A program made the translations under genes and the position numbers. DNA of 64,000 nt, from positions 473,521-537,520 of the forward strand of contig JNVV01000009.1 in assembly GCA_000733355.1 (NCBI GenBank). The letters are read 5' to 3'. The stretch comes from Falciphora oryzae (Eukaryota > Ascomycota > Sordariomycetes > Magnaporthales > Magnaporthaceae). This document shows positions 55,101 to 64,000 of the stretch, piece by piece (position 1 is the first letter of the stretch; each line of letters begins with the position of its first letter). The notes below the pieces were generated by a model, which was not told the DNA's origin, searched no databases, and was given only the letters and a program-made list of their open reading frames with translations.

Positions 55101-57021
55101 TGAGCTCTTCAGGTCCATCAAGGCCGGAGGATGGGAGGGCATGCCCTCGCAACTTCTGCAGGTCCCGGGAATCGGGCCCGTCATGATGAGGAAATTCGTC
55201 CAGCACGACGTCTTGACGATGAACGACTTGGCAGCCACAGCGCCAGAGAAGATACAGATGTTCTTGAGCAAAAATCGCGTGTTCGGTCACAATATGCTGG
55301 CCGCTGTCGACAGATTCCCGAAGCTGTCCCTCGAGACCGAAGTCGTCGCACTCCCGAACCAACGCCACCCGAGCAAGGGCCCCCCTTCCATCAATGTCAA
55401 GGCCACACTCACGTATGACTGCCCAAGCGGGCCCCCGACCGAAGTGAATGTTATCTATCTCACATTCACAGCCGAAACCATGGACGGAACGCTTGTCTAC
55501 TTCTGGAGAGGGCCCTCAAAAAGCCTAACTCAACCCGGTGGGCGACACCTGGAGTTCTCGGCGCCCTTGTCCGATGCGAGCGACCGTGTCTTCTGCTCGT
55601 TCAACTGCGAGGATTACGTAGGCCTGGGCTGCTCGGCGACGGCGAAGCACAAGCTCCCGGACTCTGCATTCGCGCACATGAGGATGGCTACCAAAACGCC
55701 ACCCCCGCCTCAACCGAGGAAGCTGACACCCCCACAAGCCGTCTCCTCTTCGAATGAGTTTGATGACAGCTTTGACGACGGAGACCTACTCGAGGCGGCT
55801 GAGCAGCTGGATGTACTAGAGAGCGCGGCGTCGCGTGATCCACCTCGGACTCTTCATGGAGATTCTGGGGACGACGAGTTCCCATCTCTCAGGAGGCTTG
55901 TTGACCGCGAGGTTGGAAGTCCTCCCGAGGTTCTCTCCCACGCGGAGTCGCAGACCGAATCGCAGTACGAGCCAGTGCAATTCCCAAACGGCCGATGGAG
56001 ATGCAACCATTCGTGTGGCGGGGGAGGCGTCACCAAGACCGGGAAACCATGCAAGCATCTGTGCTGCAAAGAGGGACTTGAGAAGAGACCGAAGCAGCCC
56101 AAGCCAAAGTCAGCCGAGGACGCCGTCACCAAAAAAAAGCATGGGCAAGGGGAGATTTCGACCAAGAACGCGCGTTCTTCAAGAGAAGGTCAGAACGGAG
56201 CTCCGGCTGCCAAGAGACGGTGCAAGGACGGGGAAATTCCACATGCCTCAAGCTGCCGCCCTGCACGTCCCCAGGTGCCACCATACAAACCGCCTACGAT
56301 AGCCGACATCTACCAGGCAGACGTCATCGATCTATCCCGAGATACGCCTCCTTCGAGTCAGTTCGGCGACGACCCATTCGACGACGACGATATCATCATA
56401 CTGGGCTCGAGGCTAGGGACACCAGCGAAGAATGATCATAGGGCCCCCCAGATGACAGTCAGCTCGGATGCCGACGGCGGTGACCTGTTCGAGGCTCTCG
56501 ATCGCGTCTCAGCTACGTACTCAGACAAACCCTTGTGGAGTGGCGCGGTGACTAGGAGCCCACAGAACGCGTCTAAGACTGGAGAATCTAGCGTGACCAT
56601 GTCCCGAGGACATTCGGCCGGTCCATCTGCCGACCTTTCCGATGACGCCGAGAAGATACTCCGCGAGGCATCCGAGTTGCTTGATCTCCCATCATCGCCA
56701 TGCCAAAGTGGCCCGGCGCCCTGGGAGCTGTGGGGCTCGAACGATGGTTCAGGAGATTCTGACGATGCACCGATTTCGCCCGAGGAGAGCTCGCCCTCGA
56801 TGCTTGGTGGCACTACCTTGACACATGTCGACATCGATAAGCCTCATGACATAAATGAGGAACCAGGCAGCACCAGTGGGCCTTCCGGCGCTGAAGACTC
56901 TGTCACAGGAGCTGCGAGTTTGACGGCCAACACAGAGGAGCCTGCTTGGGTAAGGGACTTTGAGAACGAGAATCCTGCGATCATGGATCTCATACGCTGT
57001 GGCAGTATCACCTTTGTCTGA
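52102..57021 (+). CDS. hfm1: Meiotic DNA helicase HFM1/MER3
   Basis: Four exons, 52102-52363, 52459-52815, 52875-54709 and 54778-57021, phases consistent, 1565 residues. A Ser/Gln/His-rich disordered N-terminus (~250) precedes a Ski2-like helicase: SAPTGSGKTA (about 322-330), LIDEVHILKD (DEVH, about 430), VALSATVPN, VFCFTRKSCETTA and MQMLGRAGRPQFDD. Winged helix and Sec63 domains follow, with VPGIGPVMMRKF as the helix-hairpin-helix-like part. A Cys/His cluster CNHSCGGGGV to CKHLCCKEG lies near 1227-1251. The tail is acidic and Ser-rich. MER3/HFM1 unwinds DNA to stabilise joint molecules during crossover formation in meiosis. Overall length and domain order fit fungal HFM1. Confidence 0.93.
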
Positions 57022-58734
57022 ACCGGAAGAGGGAGACATCAAGGGAGGCGATCATGTTCCTGTTCTTTCACATCTCATATGGGAGGATGACTGGGGCTTA
57101 CACAGGCTCTAGTGCTGCCTATACCTACGGCTAGCTGTGTACATGTCGCATCTGATTTCGTCGTCGGACACTAGTTAGGCTTGCTAGCTCAGACACTGCT
57201 CAGACACGAATTCGAATTGCTGGTAAGCTGGTATTGGGTGCCCCTGGAAGTCCTTCTTTCTGGCCGCTGAGCCACCCTACGCGTGTGCGTGTCTGTGCCT
57301 TTGTTTGCGGTAAATCTTCGGGGAAGATGTTTTATGATGCCTGAGTCACTGACAAACGGACATCATCTCGTCCCCAATGTCGGCGTCATGAAACGTGGGG
57401 GAGGCGGCTAGCCGCTGGCGATGCTACTGCCCAGCAGCGCTGTCTTGTCATGATGCGCAAGGGAAGGAAGAATCTGTGGAAGGTTTTGCCGAGAGCTAGC
57501 ACGCTGGGTAGCTCTGCCAGCATGGCCGGGTTTTTTTTTTTTTTTCATTTCTTTTCTCTTCGTAATTACCCCTCTTTCCCGATCTCCCGTCAGACCACTG
57601 TTTACCTGATTGGGAGTCTCCGCCCTCTTGGGGAGACTGACCGGTCCACGTCGTGTAACGCACGTCGTGGGCTTGTCGCTGCGGGGGTGCGTGTGCGCGT
57701 GTGTGTGTGTAATGCCCGCGCATGTGACAAGTGGCTTGTGCAGGCTGGGAGTCGCTGCGCTAGGTAAGGGCAGCTTAACCAGATCACCGATTACTTTGTG
57801 TTTTTTTTTTTTTTTCTTCTTGCTTGGTTGTCCCCTTGCGTTCCTCATGTGGATGTACTACCAACGGTCGTTTGTTGGATGGCGCGAGACGTGGCATCAC
57901 GGAGGCCACCAGACGGCGCCACATCGAAGGGACGCCGAGATGCTTGGTGTGGCGATCGGGTGGGACGGGGGAGGCTGTGCGTCACTCGAGTTGCGTGCAA
58001 TCCACTGTTGGCCTCAACCGCTGCTGTTCAGTCATGTTCAATGGGGACTCCATGTGGGTGCGTGTTAGCGGTCTGTTCGGCCGAGGCTGGGCAATGGCTC
58101 GATACGTGGATGAACAGGCAATGGAATTGATACTGTGCCCTGCTGGTGGACATCAGGAGGAGCCAAAAGGAAACCTATGGGTGTCCTTGAAAGGAAAATG
58201 GATCCGACTGGACGTCTGATTTACCTTATCAACCGAGCGAGCCCGGCTGGCGCGGGGTAAGGTTATTTTGGGTTTTTGTAATGGATCAGCATCCATGCGG
58301 CAACCTACGTACGGGCAACGGAGCCACACTTCAACTCAACCACAATCTCCGGCCGAGCGGGAGAGACATGGCCCGGAGGAAAGTCCGCATCATTACATGT
58401 TCCGCCGTTCAGGGCAAATACCGGAGCAAGGCCCGACGCTTGAGTTTGAGGGGTGCATGTCCCTCTCGCGTTGGCATTGAGGGGAAGCGGCCTTGGCCAT
58501 GTGGAGCGTCCCCGTTTGTTGGGGCCGGTCTCTCGATACTGTGGATTGAATGAGCGTCATACTTTTGTATCCAGCTTGGAAGCAGGCTCCCTTGCATTCG
58601 CTGGCATCGTTTTTTTTTTTTTTTTTTTTGTAATTAAAAAAGAGAATAGCGCGTGAAATGCACAGTATTTTTAACTATCCTCCAACCAAGCCACTTACGC
58701 CAATTTCCATCTAGTTGAGTTCCAAAAAGCTTTT
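57022..58734. other. Intergenic region, 1.71 kb
   Basis: 3' flank of hfm1 and beginning of the repeat-rich end. Contains T-runs at 57532-57545, 57801-57815 and 58611-58629 and a (GT)n stretch at 57694-57710. No gene supported. Confidence 0.5.
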
Positions 58735-58952
58735 ATGCCTTCTAGCTTTATTCTTAGCGTTACTCACATTGTGGAAAGCCATTTTACGTGCGGGTACGGA
58801 CGCTTTTGCCCTTACCCCGGACGGTGGTGCCCCCACCGGCCGGACGGGCCAAATGGGCCTGGTAGGCAGCTTGGGGCGCTTGGGAATGCCGTCTTTACCC
58901 GCGTCACGGGCCTCGAGGGCCGAATTGTTGAAGTCGCCCACGTCGTGAAGGG

Positions 58953-58967
58953 TGTGGAGCTCACCGT
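58953..58967. repeat. Left target-site duplication (15 bp) of retroelement copy 2
   Basis: TGTGGAGCTCACCGT, identical to 59293-59307. Confidence 0.8.
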
Positions 58968-59260
58968 TTGCCGGGCCCAGGGGGGATCCCGAGGACCTCC
59001 CCGCCCAAACCCGGCCTTACCCCTTTTCCGGCACATCCGCCGGCCGAACGCATTACTACCACCCGCGGAGCTACGCCCCGGCGTCTATACGCCCTACAAG
59101 GAGCGCCGGAATGCGGCCCGACCTCCGTGTGCCCACGGGTTTAATTTGTTAGCCGCCTTGATAGCAACATGTAGCCTAGTGTCAAGCTTAGGTAGCGCTA
59201 GCACGTCATATGCCCCTTGGGAGGCAGGGACTGGTAGATCCCGACTTACTGACGTTAAAT

Positions 59261-59292
<32 letters not shown>
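58968..59292 (+). mobile_element. Non-LTR retroelement insertion, copy 2, 5'-truncated
   Basis: 325 bp beginning TTGCCGGGCCCAGGGG and ending in (CT)n, bounded by 15-bp direct repeats. It matches the last ~385 bp of copy 1, including GGAGCGCCGGAATGCGGCCC, GGTAGCGCTAGCACGTC and CCCCTTGGGAGGCAGGGACT. It starts inside the sequence of copy 1, as expected for 5' truncation in reverse transcription. No coding capacity. Confidence 0.82.
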
Positions 59293-59296
<4 letters not shown>

Positions 59297-59307
59297 GAGC
59301 TCACCGT
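59293..59307. repeat. Right target-site duplication (15 bp) of retroelement copy 2
   Basis: TGTGGAGCTCACCGT directly after the (CT)n tail. Confidence 0.8.
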
Positions 59308-59699
59308 GGTGGTTGCTACCGCGGGTCGCCTCTTCCACACCACGAGCCGCGAGGCTGGCTGCGTCGCTGGCGACGGCACGGACTGTTGCACGAGTCGGGC
59401 TGCGGCCCCTTTTGGCAATAAAGACGTAGAAGTGCTGCGCGTTACGACAGTTTGGAACAATCACGCTTTACACTTTTCGGGCTGTACCCTCCCTTCACTT
59501 TACGGAACCTTCACGCCGTAAGGTTTCTTCTATTTTACCAAACGATTCTTTCGAAGCAAAAGCGGCGGGTATGAGTCGAGATCGGCATTAGCCACGGGTT
59601 TCCCACAAGGGCGGATCGGGTTCACCGCATGCAAAGCAAAGGGAAGCAGCAAGCCGCACACAATAGGTCTATGATATTAACGTTGCTGGTTCTTGGCCT

Positions 59700-60775
59700 C
59701 TAAGTGGGAGAGGCCAAAGTCAGGAAGGGGGCCACCCTCCTCTGCTCGTCGGGATCGGCATCGCCTGCAAAGTCGACAACGTCCTCGTCTCCAGGGCTAG
59801 AGTCGTGCTCGTCAGAGTCGTAGCCATCAGAAGTTGCTGGGGGCGGCAGCCGGGCCACCCGGTGCACCCGGTGGTTCCGTCCCTCTCACGGTATCTTGTG
59901 GCTGCTCGGCTGGAGAATCGACGTCGGCTTCGGGGCGTGTGACAAAAGAGCCGGGCACCGCGACGTCGTCCACGTCAACAGTACGCAGGCCCTCGGGGAG
60001 GACCATGGAAGAATCGCCTGCCGGGAAACACGGTCAAGTTAGACGGGGTACTAAATAGGACTGAGGTAGGTGTGTCGTGGAAACAAACTTGCCTCCGTCG
60101 GAAGCTCCGTCCCGGGACGGACATCGTCTTCGCCTGCGACATCCAGTATACCGGCAGCCGCCGCGCTGCCCGCGACCTCTCCGGCCGCACCCTGCGGAAT
60201 GATGACCGATGGACGATAGCCATCCATCTTGGTATTCCCCTCTCCACCTAGGATCAAGCTTTCGTTTTCACGAATGTTAGCTACAACTTAGAAAGTCGTG
60301 GATAAAGTGAACACACCGTCCCAGCCAGAGAAGGAGCGCAAAAGCGAACTAACAAAAACGCCGCTCATATACTGAGGAAAGTCCCCAGGGGCGGATGGTC
60401 GATATCCGGGAGCAACGCCGGTTCCGTCCTGGGGGAAGGGCTAGAAGGACAGCATATCGAGGCGGCCGCCGTCCATAATCTGCCGCCCAGTTCCAGCCAT
60501 CTCAGTTGCCAGCAGTGCCCGCGAGATCCGCCGCCGCCGCCGCCGTCGAAGAGCCGCCCCCGCCTACCTCCCCATATGCGCTGCCACCTGCTTTCCGCTT
60601 AGCCGTTGGGTCGAGTCCTCCCGCACTCGACAGTCGCTGAGTCGCCGCAAGTGGCAACAATGGAGGTGCGGGCGGGCACTGAGTTGGACGGGGACGTGGG
60701 TGGACAGGGGAGTCGAACATATGCGTACTCCGTGGGGAACTATTTTGAGGCGCCAGCATCGAGCACGACAAAACT
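59700..60775 (-). pseudogene. Fragments of an unrecognised acidic, Ala/Gly-rich protein gene, broken and cut by an assembly gap
   Basis: Several minus-strand stretches look coding and can be partly joined by GT..AG introns. They include TAKRKAGGSAYGEVGGGG, then MAGTGRQIMDGGRLDMLSF followed by an in-frame TAG and PFPQDGTGVAPGYRPS. Next come SSLLRSFSGWDG joined to GEGNTKMDGYRPSVIIPQ, then GTELPTEA joined to SDSSMVLPEGLRTVDVDD. An acidic end contains GYDSDEHDSSPGDEDVVDF. The TAG and at least one frame change prevent one continuous product. The 5' end lies in or beyond the N run at 60776. No family recognised; a decayed gene is the simplest reading. Confidence 0.4.
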
Positions 60776-60854
60776 NNNNNNNNNNNNNNNNNNNNNNNNN
60801 NNNNNNNNNNNNNNNNNNNNNNNNNNNNNNNNNNNNNNNNNNNNNNNNNNNNNN
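60776..60854. other. Assembly gap (79 N)
   Basis: Run of N. Confidence 1.
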
Positions 60855-61140
60855 GAAAACGTGGGCGCGCGTTCTTTGCTCTTGGTTTTAGCGATGACTC
60901 GTTACAATCTAGGTGCTGGCCGTGGAGTTGGTGCATATGTTCAAGGGCTAGCCGCCGACCTCCTTGGTGACCTTTTCCTCTCCCTCGTCACCCACTACTA
61001 TTTACCAGGTTTTGAGTTGCTCCTTTTTCTTTTTGTTTCCTTTTCCTTTTTTGTCCCGTTTCCTTTTGTTTTTCCGTTTTAGTCCGTCTCTTGTGGCCAA
61101 AACCCAACCCACCACCAATCCAAACAACCGAAAAAGAAAA

Positions 61141-61922
61141 ATGCACTTCTCCGCCGTTGTAAAGGCCTTCGCCATCCTGGCCCTTTCGGCCGCTCCTTCG
61201 CCCGCCCCGGCCTTGAAAACAACGATGTCGCCGCCCGAGACGCTGGCTACAACCACCTCGCCGCGAGGGGTGGCGCGGCCTCCAAGCCCCAGAAGATCCA
61301 TCCCTATCCCCCGGTCCGGCCCAGGCCCAGGCCCACGGGCAGGCGCTAAGCCTGGCGGGCGTGCTCTCTTTTGCGCAGACTTCCCGCCACCCATACCGGA
61401 TGCCTTTCCCCCGGCTCGACGAGTTTCCGACAGTAAGCGCGGAGAGTGAAGGGTCCGAGTTGAGCTGCGCCGGCTAGGTAGTCGACTCGGCTTCCGACGC
61501 GGTGCAGCAGCAAACTTTTATCTTTTCATCCGGTGCCATGGCAGTTTTGGTTGTCTCTTTGGGTTCCTTTATATATGGAAGGTGTAAAACGGGTGTTAGC
61601 TATGTGAATGATCGGTCCAACGGAAATAGGGTACAACAAGCAATCCGACATTCGCTTTCCCCCGCTTAACGCTTTTCATTTCTCTTCTTCTTCTACAGTT
61701 CGTAATCCGGACCCGAGCCCTAAATGCCCGTGGCTGTGCCGTCAAGGATGCAAGCGATGGACTGTATGCGAGGAAGGGCTTTGGGAGGAATCGTGCCATG
61801 TCTGCACTTGTTTCTCTGCCCCGTATAACGACTGGATGGACCTAGGGGCGTCCTCTTTGGTCAAGGAGGCCGTCGGGTCGTTCGAAGTCCACCACCGTTA
61901 CGCAGTGTTGCTGGAGTTATAA
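61141..61922 (+). CDS. Candidate secreted, Pro-rich then Cys-rich protein (uncertain)
   Basis: Exons 61141-61432 and 61699-61922, joined by GTAAGC..CTACAG in phase 1, give 171 residues. The start MHFSAVVKAFAILALSAAPS is a good signal peptide. A Pro/Arg-rich stretch follows, then KCPWLCRQGCKRWTVCEEGLW and SCHVCTC, eight Cys within about 30 residues. However, another frame of exon 1 right after the signal peptide reads LENNDVAARDAGYNHLAARG, which looks more like a real propeptide, so exon 1 may carry a frame shift. The C-terminal end runs into sequence resembling the ipa-family pseudogene that follows, so exon 2 may belong to that remnant instead. No family recognised. Confidence 0.35.
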
Positions 61923-63058
61923 CCGACTCACCAAAGAATTCGGCACGTCCGGCACCGGTGCCAAGTGGTTTAAACGGAGCTCCAACGCGTACGATCAAGC
62001 CGGCAACGCCCGTGTTAACATGAAGGGCTCCCCGGACGAGCTGACCCGCGCTGACCCACAACTCCATTGCGTACTCCGCCTCTGTGAGGACGAAACCGAT
62101 GCTTGAAAAGCAGTCAACTGGATCAGGAGGCTGACCGAGCTGCACGAAACCCACCCAGAAGAGCGGGAGAAACTGTCTGACAAAGAAGCCGGCGCTCTTT
62201 CTGATCTCGCCGACATTATCGGGTTCGTCTGGGAGGTCTCGCCCGCCATCTCGAGGCCCCCTCTGTCACGCAAAAAAGGGCCATATCTTTATCTCGCGAT
62301 CCCAGGAGCTAAAGGTCGAGCTCAACACGGTCGCGAAGGGGGTCGGTCTTCGCGACTATGTGGTTCCCATTAACGGTCTGCTGGAACCCGGAGTGGCGGA
62401 AGGAGCCCTGGGAGCGCTTGATCGGTAAACTGGCACCAAGATGGGCTGCCGGGTCTCCAGAACCAATATCAGCATATCAAGGCCCAGACGGAAACGAAGG
62501 AGAGCACTCCTCTTCCGGTGCCGATACCGCAGTCGACGGAGAAACTGGTCGAAGCACGGAAGCAAAAAGAGAAAACGCAATCTTCGACTACTTGCACCTT
62601 CGAACTCGTGCCCACTCCTGAGCCGTCCCCTCCTCCGCCGGCGTCACCGTTTATAGTGGCACCCTTAACAGCGGAAGTTTTCCTAACCTTGTTCAAAAAG
62701 TCAGAATCACGCGGCTCAGTGGGTTGGGCTGCTTTCGAAGCAGCCATGAGCGATTTTGGCTTCTCCATCATACCCAATCTCGGTTCCGTCTACACATTTC
62801 GACCGCCCGAGGGAATGGCGGTGCAGAAGCCGCTGACGCAGCACCGACCGCACACATCCCACCGTAACGGGGCCGCCCTTGGGCCTCCGCGACTTGATAT
62901 ACAGTGGTGCCAGAGGGTTCAATCACGAAGTGATTGAACTGTTGGATCTTTTGGCCCATGTGGTCGAGCGGGTAAACTCTGGCACACTCCCTTACACCCA
63001 CATCGAGGGATACAAAATACTGTTCGTGGCGCGAAGGCTGAATAGGACGTATAGATAG
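61912..63058 (+). pseudogene. Pseudogene fragment of the fungal 'ipa protein' family (C-terminal part)
   Basis: Resembles, from memory, the C-terminal third of fungal proteins annotated 'ipa protein'. Conserved blocks occur in order: AKWFKRSSNAYDQAGNARVN, DPQLHCVLRLCEDET, LSDLADIIGFVWEVSP, LLEPGVAEGALGALDR, AEVFLTLFKKSESRGSVGWA, FGSVYTFRPPEGMAVQK and HIEGYKILFVARRLNRTY. Breaks: TGA at 62104-62106, a frame change in the A-run near 62263-62270, a TAA near 62425, and an insertion of about 140 bp at 62859-62998. No N-terminal two-thirds is present upstream. Function of the family is unknown. Confidence 0.65.
62859..62998. mobile_element. Possible MITE-like insertion in the ipa-family pseudogene
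   Basis: Interrupts the conserved run between HRPH and HIEGYKILF. Flanked by CACATC on both sides (62853-62858, 62999-63004). Inside are inverted GTGCCAGAG (62907-62915) and CTCTGGCAC (62977-62985) and a hairpin GTTCAATCAC-GAA-GTGATTGAAC (about 62917-62939). The inverted repeats are not at the very ends, so the element's borders are uncertain. Confidence 0.35.
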
Positions 63059-63084
63059 GGCGAGGGCACGGTTACGTTACGCTT

Positions 63085-63085
<1 letters not shown>

Positions 63086-63132
<47 letters not shown>
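63086..63132. repeat. T28 followed directly by A19
   Basis: Uninterrupted homopolymer pair forming a perfect palindrome of 19 bp arms; homopolymer lengths in draft assemblies are unreliable. Confidence 0.9.
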
Positions 63133-63133
<1 letters not shown>

Positions 63134-63705
63134 GCTTCCATCGTTATCGGTCCGGTACCGCTCCGGGGCCCGGTTGGTGCACCGTCCCGGGGGACCAATC
63201 CGCTTAATTTCGTGCTTATTTTAACCTAACAGGCGGAAAGCGAGAAGTCTTGTTTGCCCAGCACAAGCTCGTAAAGTTTCGTCGAGCTGGAGCTTGTCTT
63301 TCTCCATTTCCTCGGAACGGTGCGGTTATCAAGATGCCAAAAACGGATACTGTGCGATGCGATCGATAAACCGGAGGCATTCCACTCCACAGGACAAATC
63401 AGCGAGTTGATCCCAAGCCGCCAAGTGTGAGGAGCCAGCATAGCCAGTCTTGTAAGTCTCGCCAATGTCGTCCGTCCAAGGTGCGGTGGTGCGTTGTGGA
63501 GGGTTGCGTCTGGCGGTGTAACTGGCCCTGCTGATTGGCCGCTTCCTTGGACCAGTCTTTACCAAGATGACGCAGTGGGGAGGCTTGGCTGGCATGGACT
63601 GTGGCACCAGAGAGCAGTGGGGAACGAGGCGATGGGGAAGGGTGCTCCATTGTCAATCCCAGGTGCCGGCGATTAGGTAGCACGGTCGTGCTCTTGCGGG
63701 GTCAA

Positions 63706-63793
63706 GCGTGCCCAGTGTGCCCAGCGGCCCAGCGGCCCAGCGTGCCCAGCGTGCCCAGCGTGCCCAGCGTGCCCAGCGCGCCCAGCCGTCCAG
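63706..63793. repeat. Minisatellite with 10-bp unit GCCCAGCGTG and 8-bp variants
   Basis: About nine units: four near-identical 10-bp units in the centre (63742-63778) and shorter GCCCAGCG variants at the edge. Confidence 0.85.
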
Positions 63794-64000
63794 ACTCTAG
63801 GCTTGGGGTGCAAGGTTTGGCGAGAGCACATGGGTGTGTGTCCGTCTGCTGTCGTCTGGCTCCACGGTGCTGTCCCCCGCCATCAAATTAGCCCAGCCAA
63901 GATTGGCAGATGCTGTCAGTGCCTTGGGACCTGGTTCGAGTAAGGTCAGGACGACAATCTGCTCCAAACGTGTTCGGTGTTTCTCTGTAGGCATTCAAGT

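Larger units (their letters stand above)
58735..59521 (+). pseudogene. Unknown open frame (148 codons) interrupted by retroelement copy 2
   Basis: ATG 58735 opens a frame that reads into the element at 58968. Skipping the element and one duplication copy (340 bp) rejoins the frame to 59294-59521 without any stop, ending ACG CCG TAA. The product would be 148 residues, containing NAVFTRVTGLEGRIVEVAHV before the junction and TAGRLFHTTSREAGCV after it. No family was recognised. Exact frame restoration over 447 bases suggests a real gene, though chance is possible. As it stands, the frame continues through the element and ends at 59421 with a Leu-Ser repeat. Confidence 0.45.
63059..64000. other. 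Non-coding, repeat-containing end of window
   Basis: After the pseudogene there is a T28/A19 junction, then ~570 bp of unique sequence without a supported gene, then a minisatellite. Open frames here are short and carry no motif. Confidence 0.5.

Noticed and set aside
57694..57710. (GT)n tract as a functional element
   Set aside because: Short simple repeat only; no link to a gene seen.
1..64000. CRISPR array, operon or bacterial-type features
   Set aside because: No regularly spaced repeats; genes have spliceosomal introns and own promoters, as in a fungal nucleus.

Overview
The window is nuclear DNA of a filamentous ascomycete, most likely a Sordariomycete. Genes lie on both strands without operons, coding regions are GC-rich, and introns are mostly short (about 55-100 nt) GT..AG introns, several with CTAAC-like branch sites. 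Gene families point the same way: HET domain, DUF7580, acuF-like C2H2 plus Zn2Cys6, CPAF-like S41, fungal bZIP, GH92, CE3 and PL1. Two runs of N (36739-37177 and 60776-60854) show a draft assembly. Exon structures were worked out by hand from splice signals and reading phase; there is no transcript evidence.

Layout. 1-8.8 kb: end of a membrane protein, a secreted GH92 mannosidase, a small secreted Asp f 4-like protein and an eight-exon TAP-like alpha/beta hydrolase. 10-13 kb: a HET-domain gene whose 5' end is in other frames and encodes membrane segments. 13-20 kb: a von Willebrand A plus RBR-type ubiquitin ligase and a GPI-anchor-type CPAF/S41 peptidase. 20-26 kb: a long empty stretch, a MIP channel and a bZIP factor. 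27-29.3 kb: two secreted plant-wall enzymes, a CE3-type SGNH esterase and a PL1 pectate lyase. 30-36.5 kb: a DUF7580 gene whose 3' end was rewritten by a retroelement, divergent from a C2H2/Zn2Cys6 regulator carrying a frame break. 37-45.7 kb: a protealysin-like M4 metalloprotease, an HSL-type esterase and a Zn2Cys6-like regulator. 48-57 kb: a nucleotide-sugar (UDP-galactose-like) transporter and the meiotic helicase HFM1/MER3. 57-64 kb: a decayed, repeat-rich end with a second retroelement copy, a broken acidic-protein gene, a possible cysteine-rich secreted protein, a pseudogene of the fungal 'ipa protein' family, a MITE-like insertion and a minisatellite.

The most informative structure is a dispersed retroelement ending in (CT)n, present twice (30412-31610 and 58968-59292). 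Each copy is bounded by an exact target-site duplication (17 and 15 bp). Subtracting each copy restores a sensible reading frame in the host sequence. The first insertion replaced the last residues of the DUF7580 protein by an Arg-Glu repeat; the second split an otherwise open 148-codon frame.
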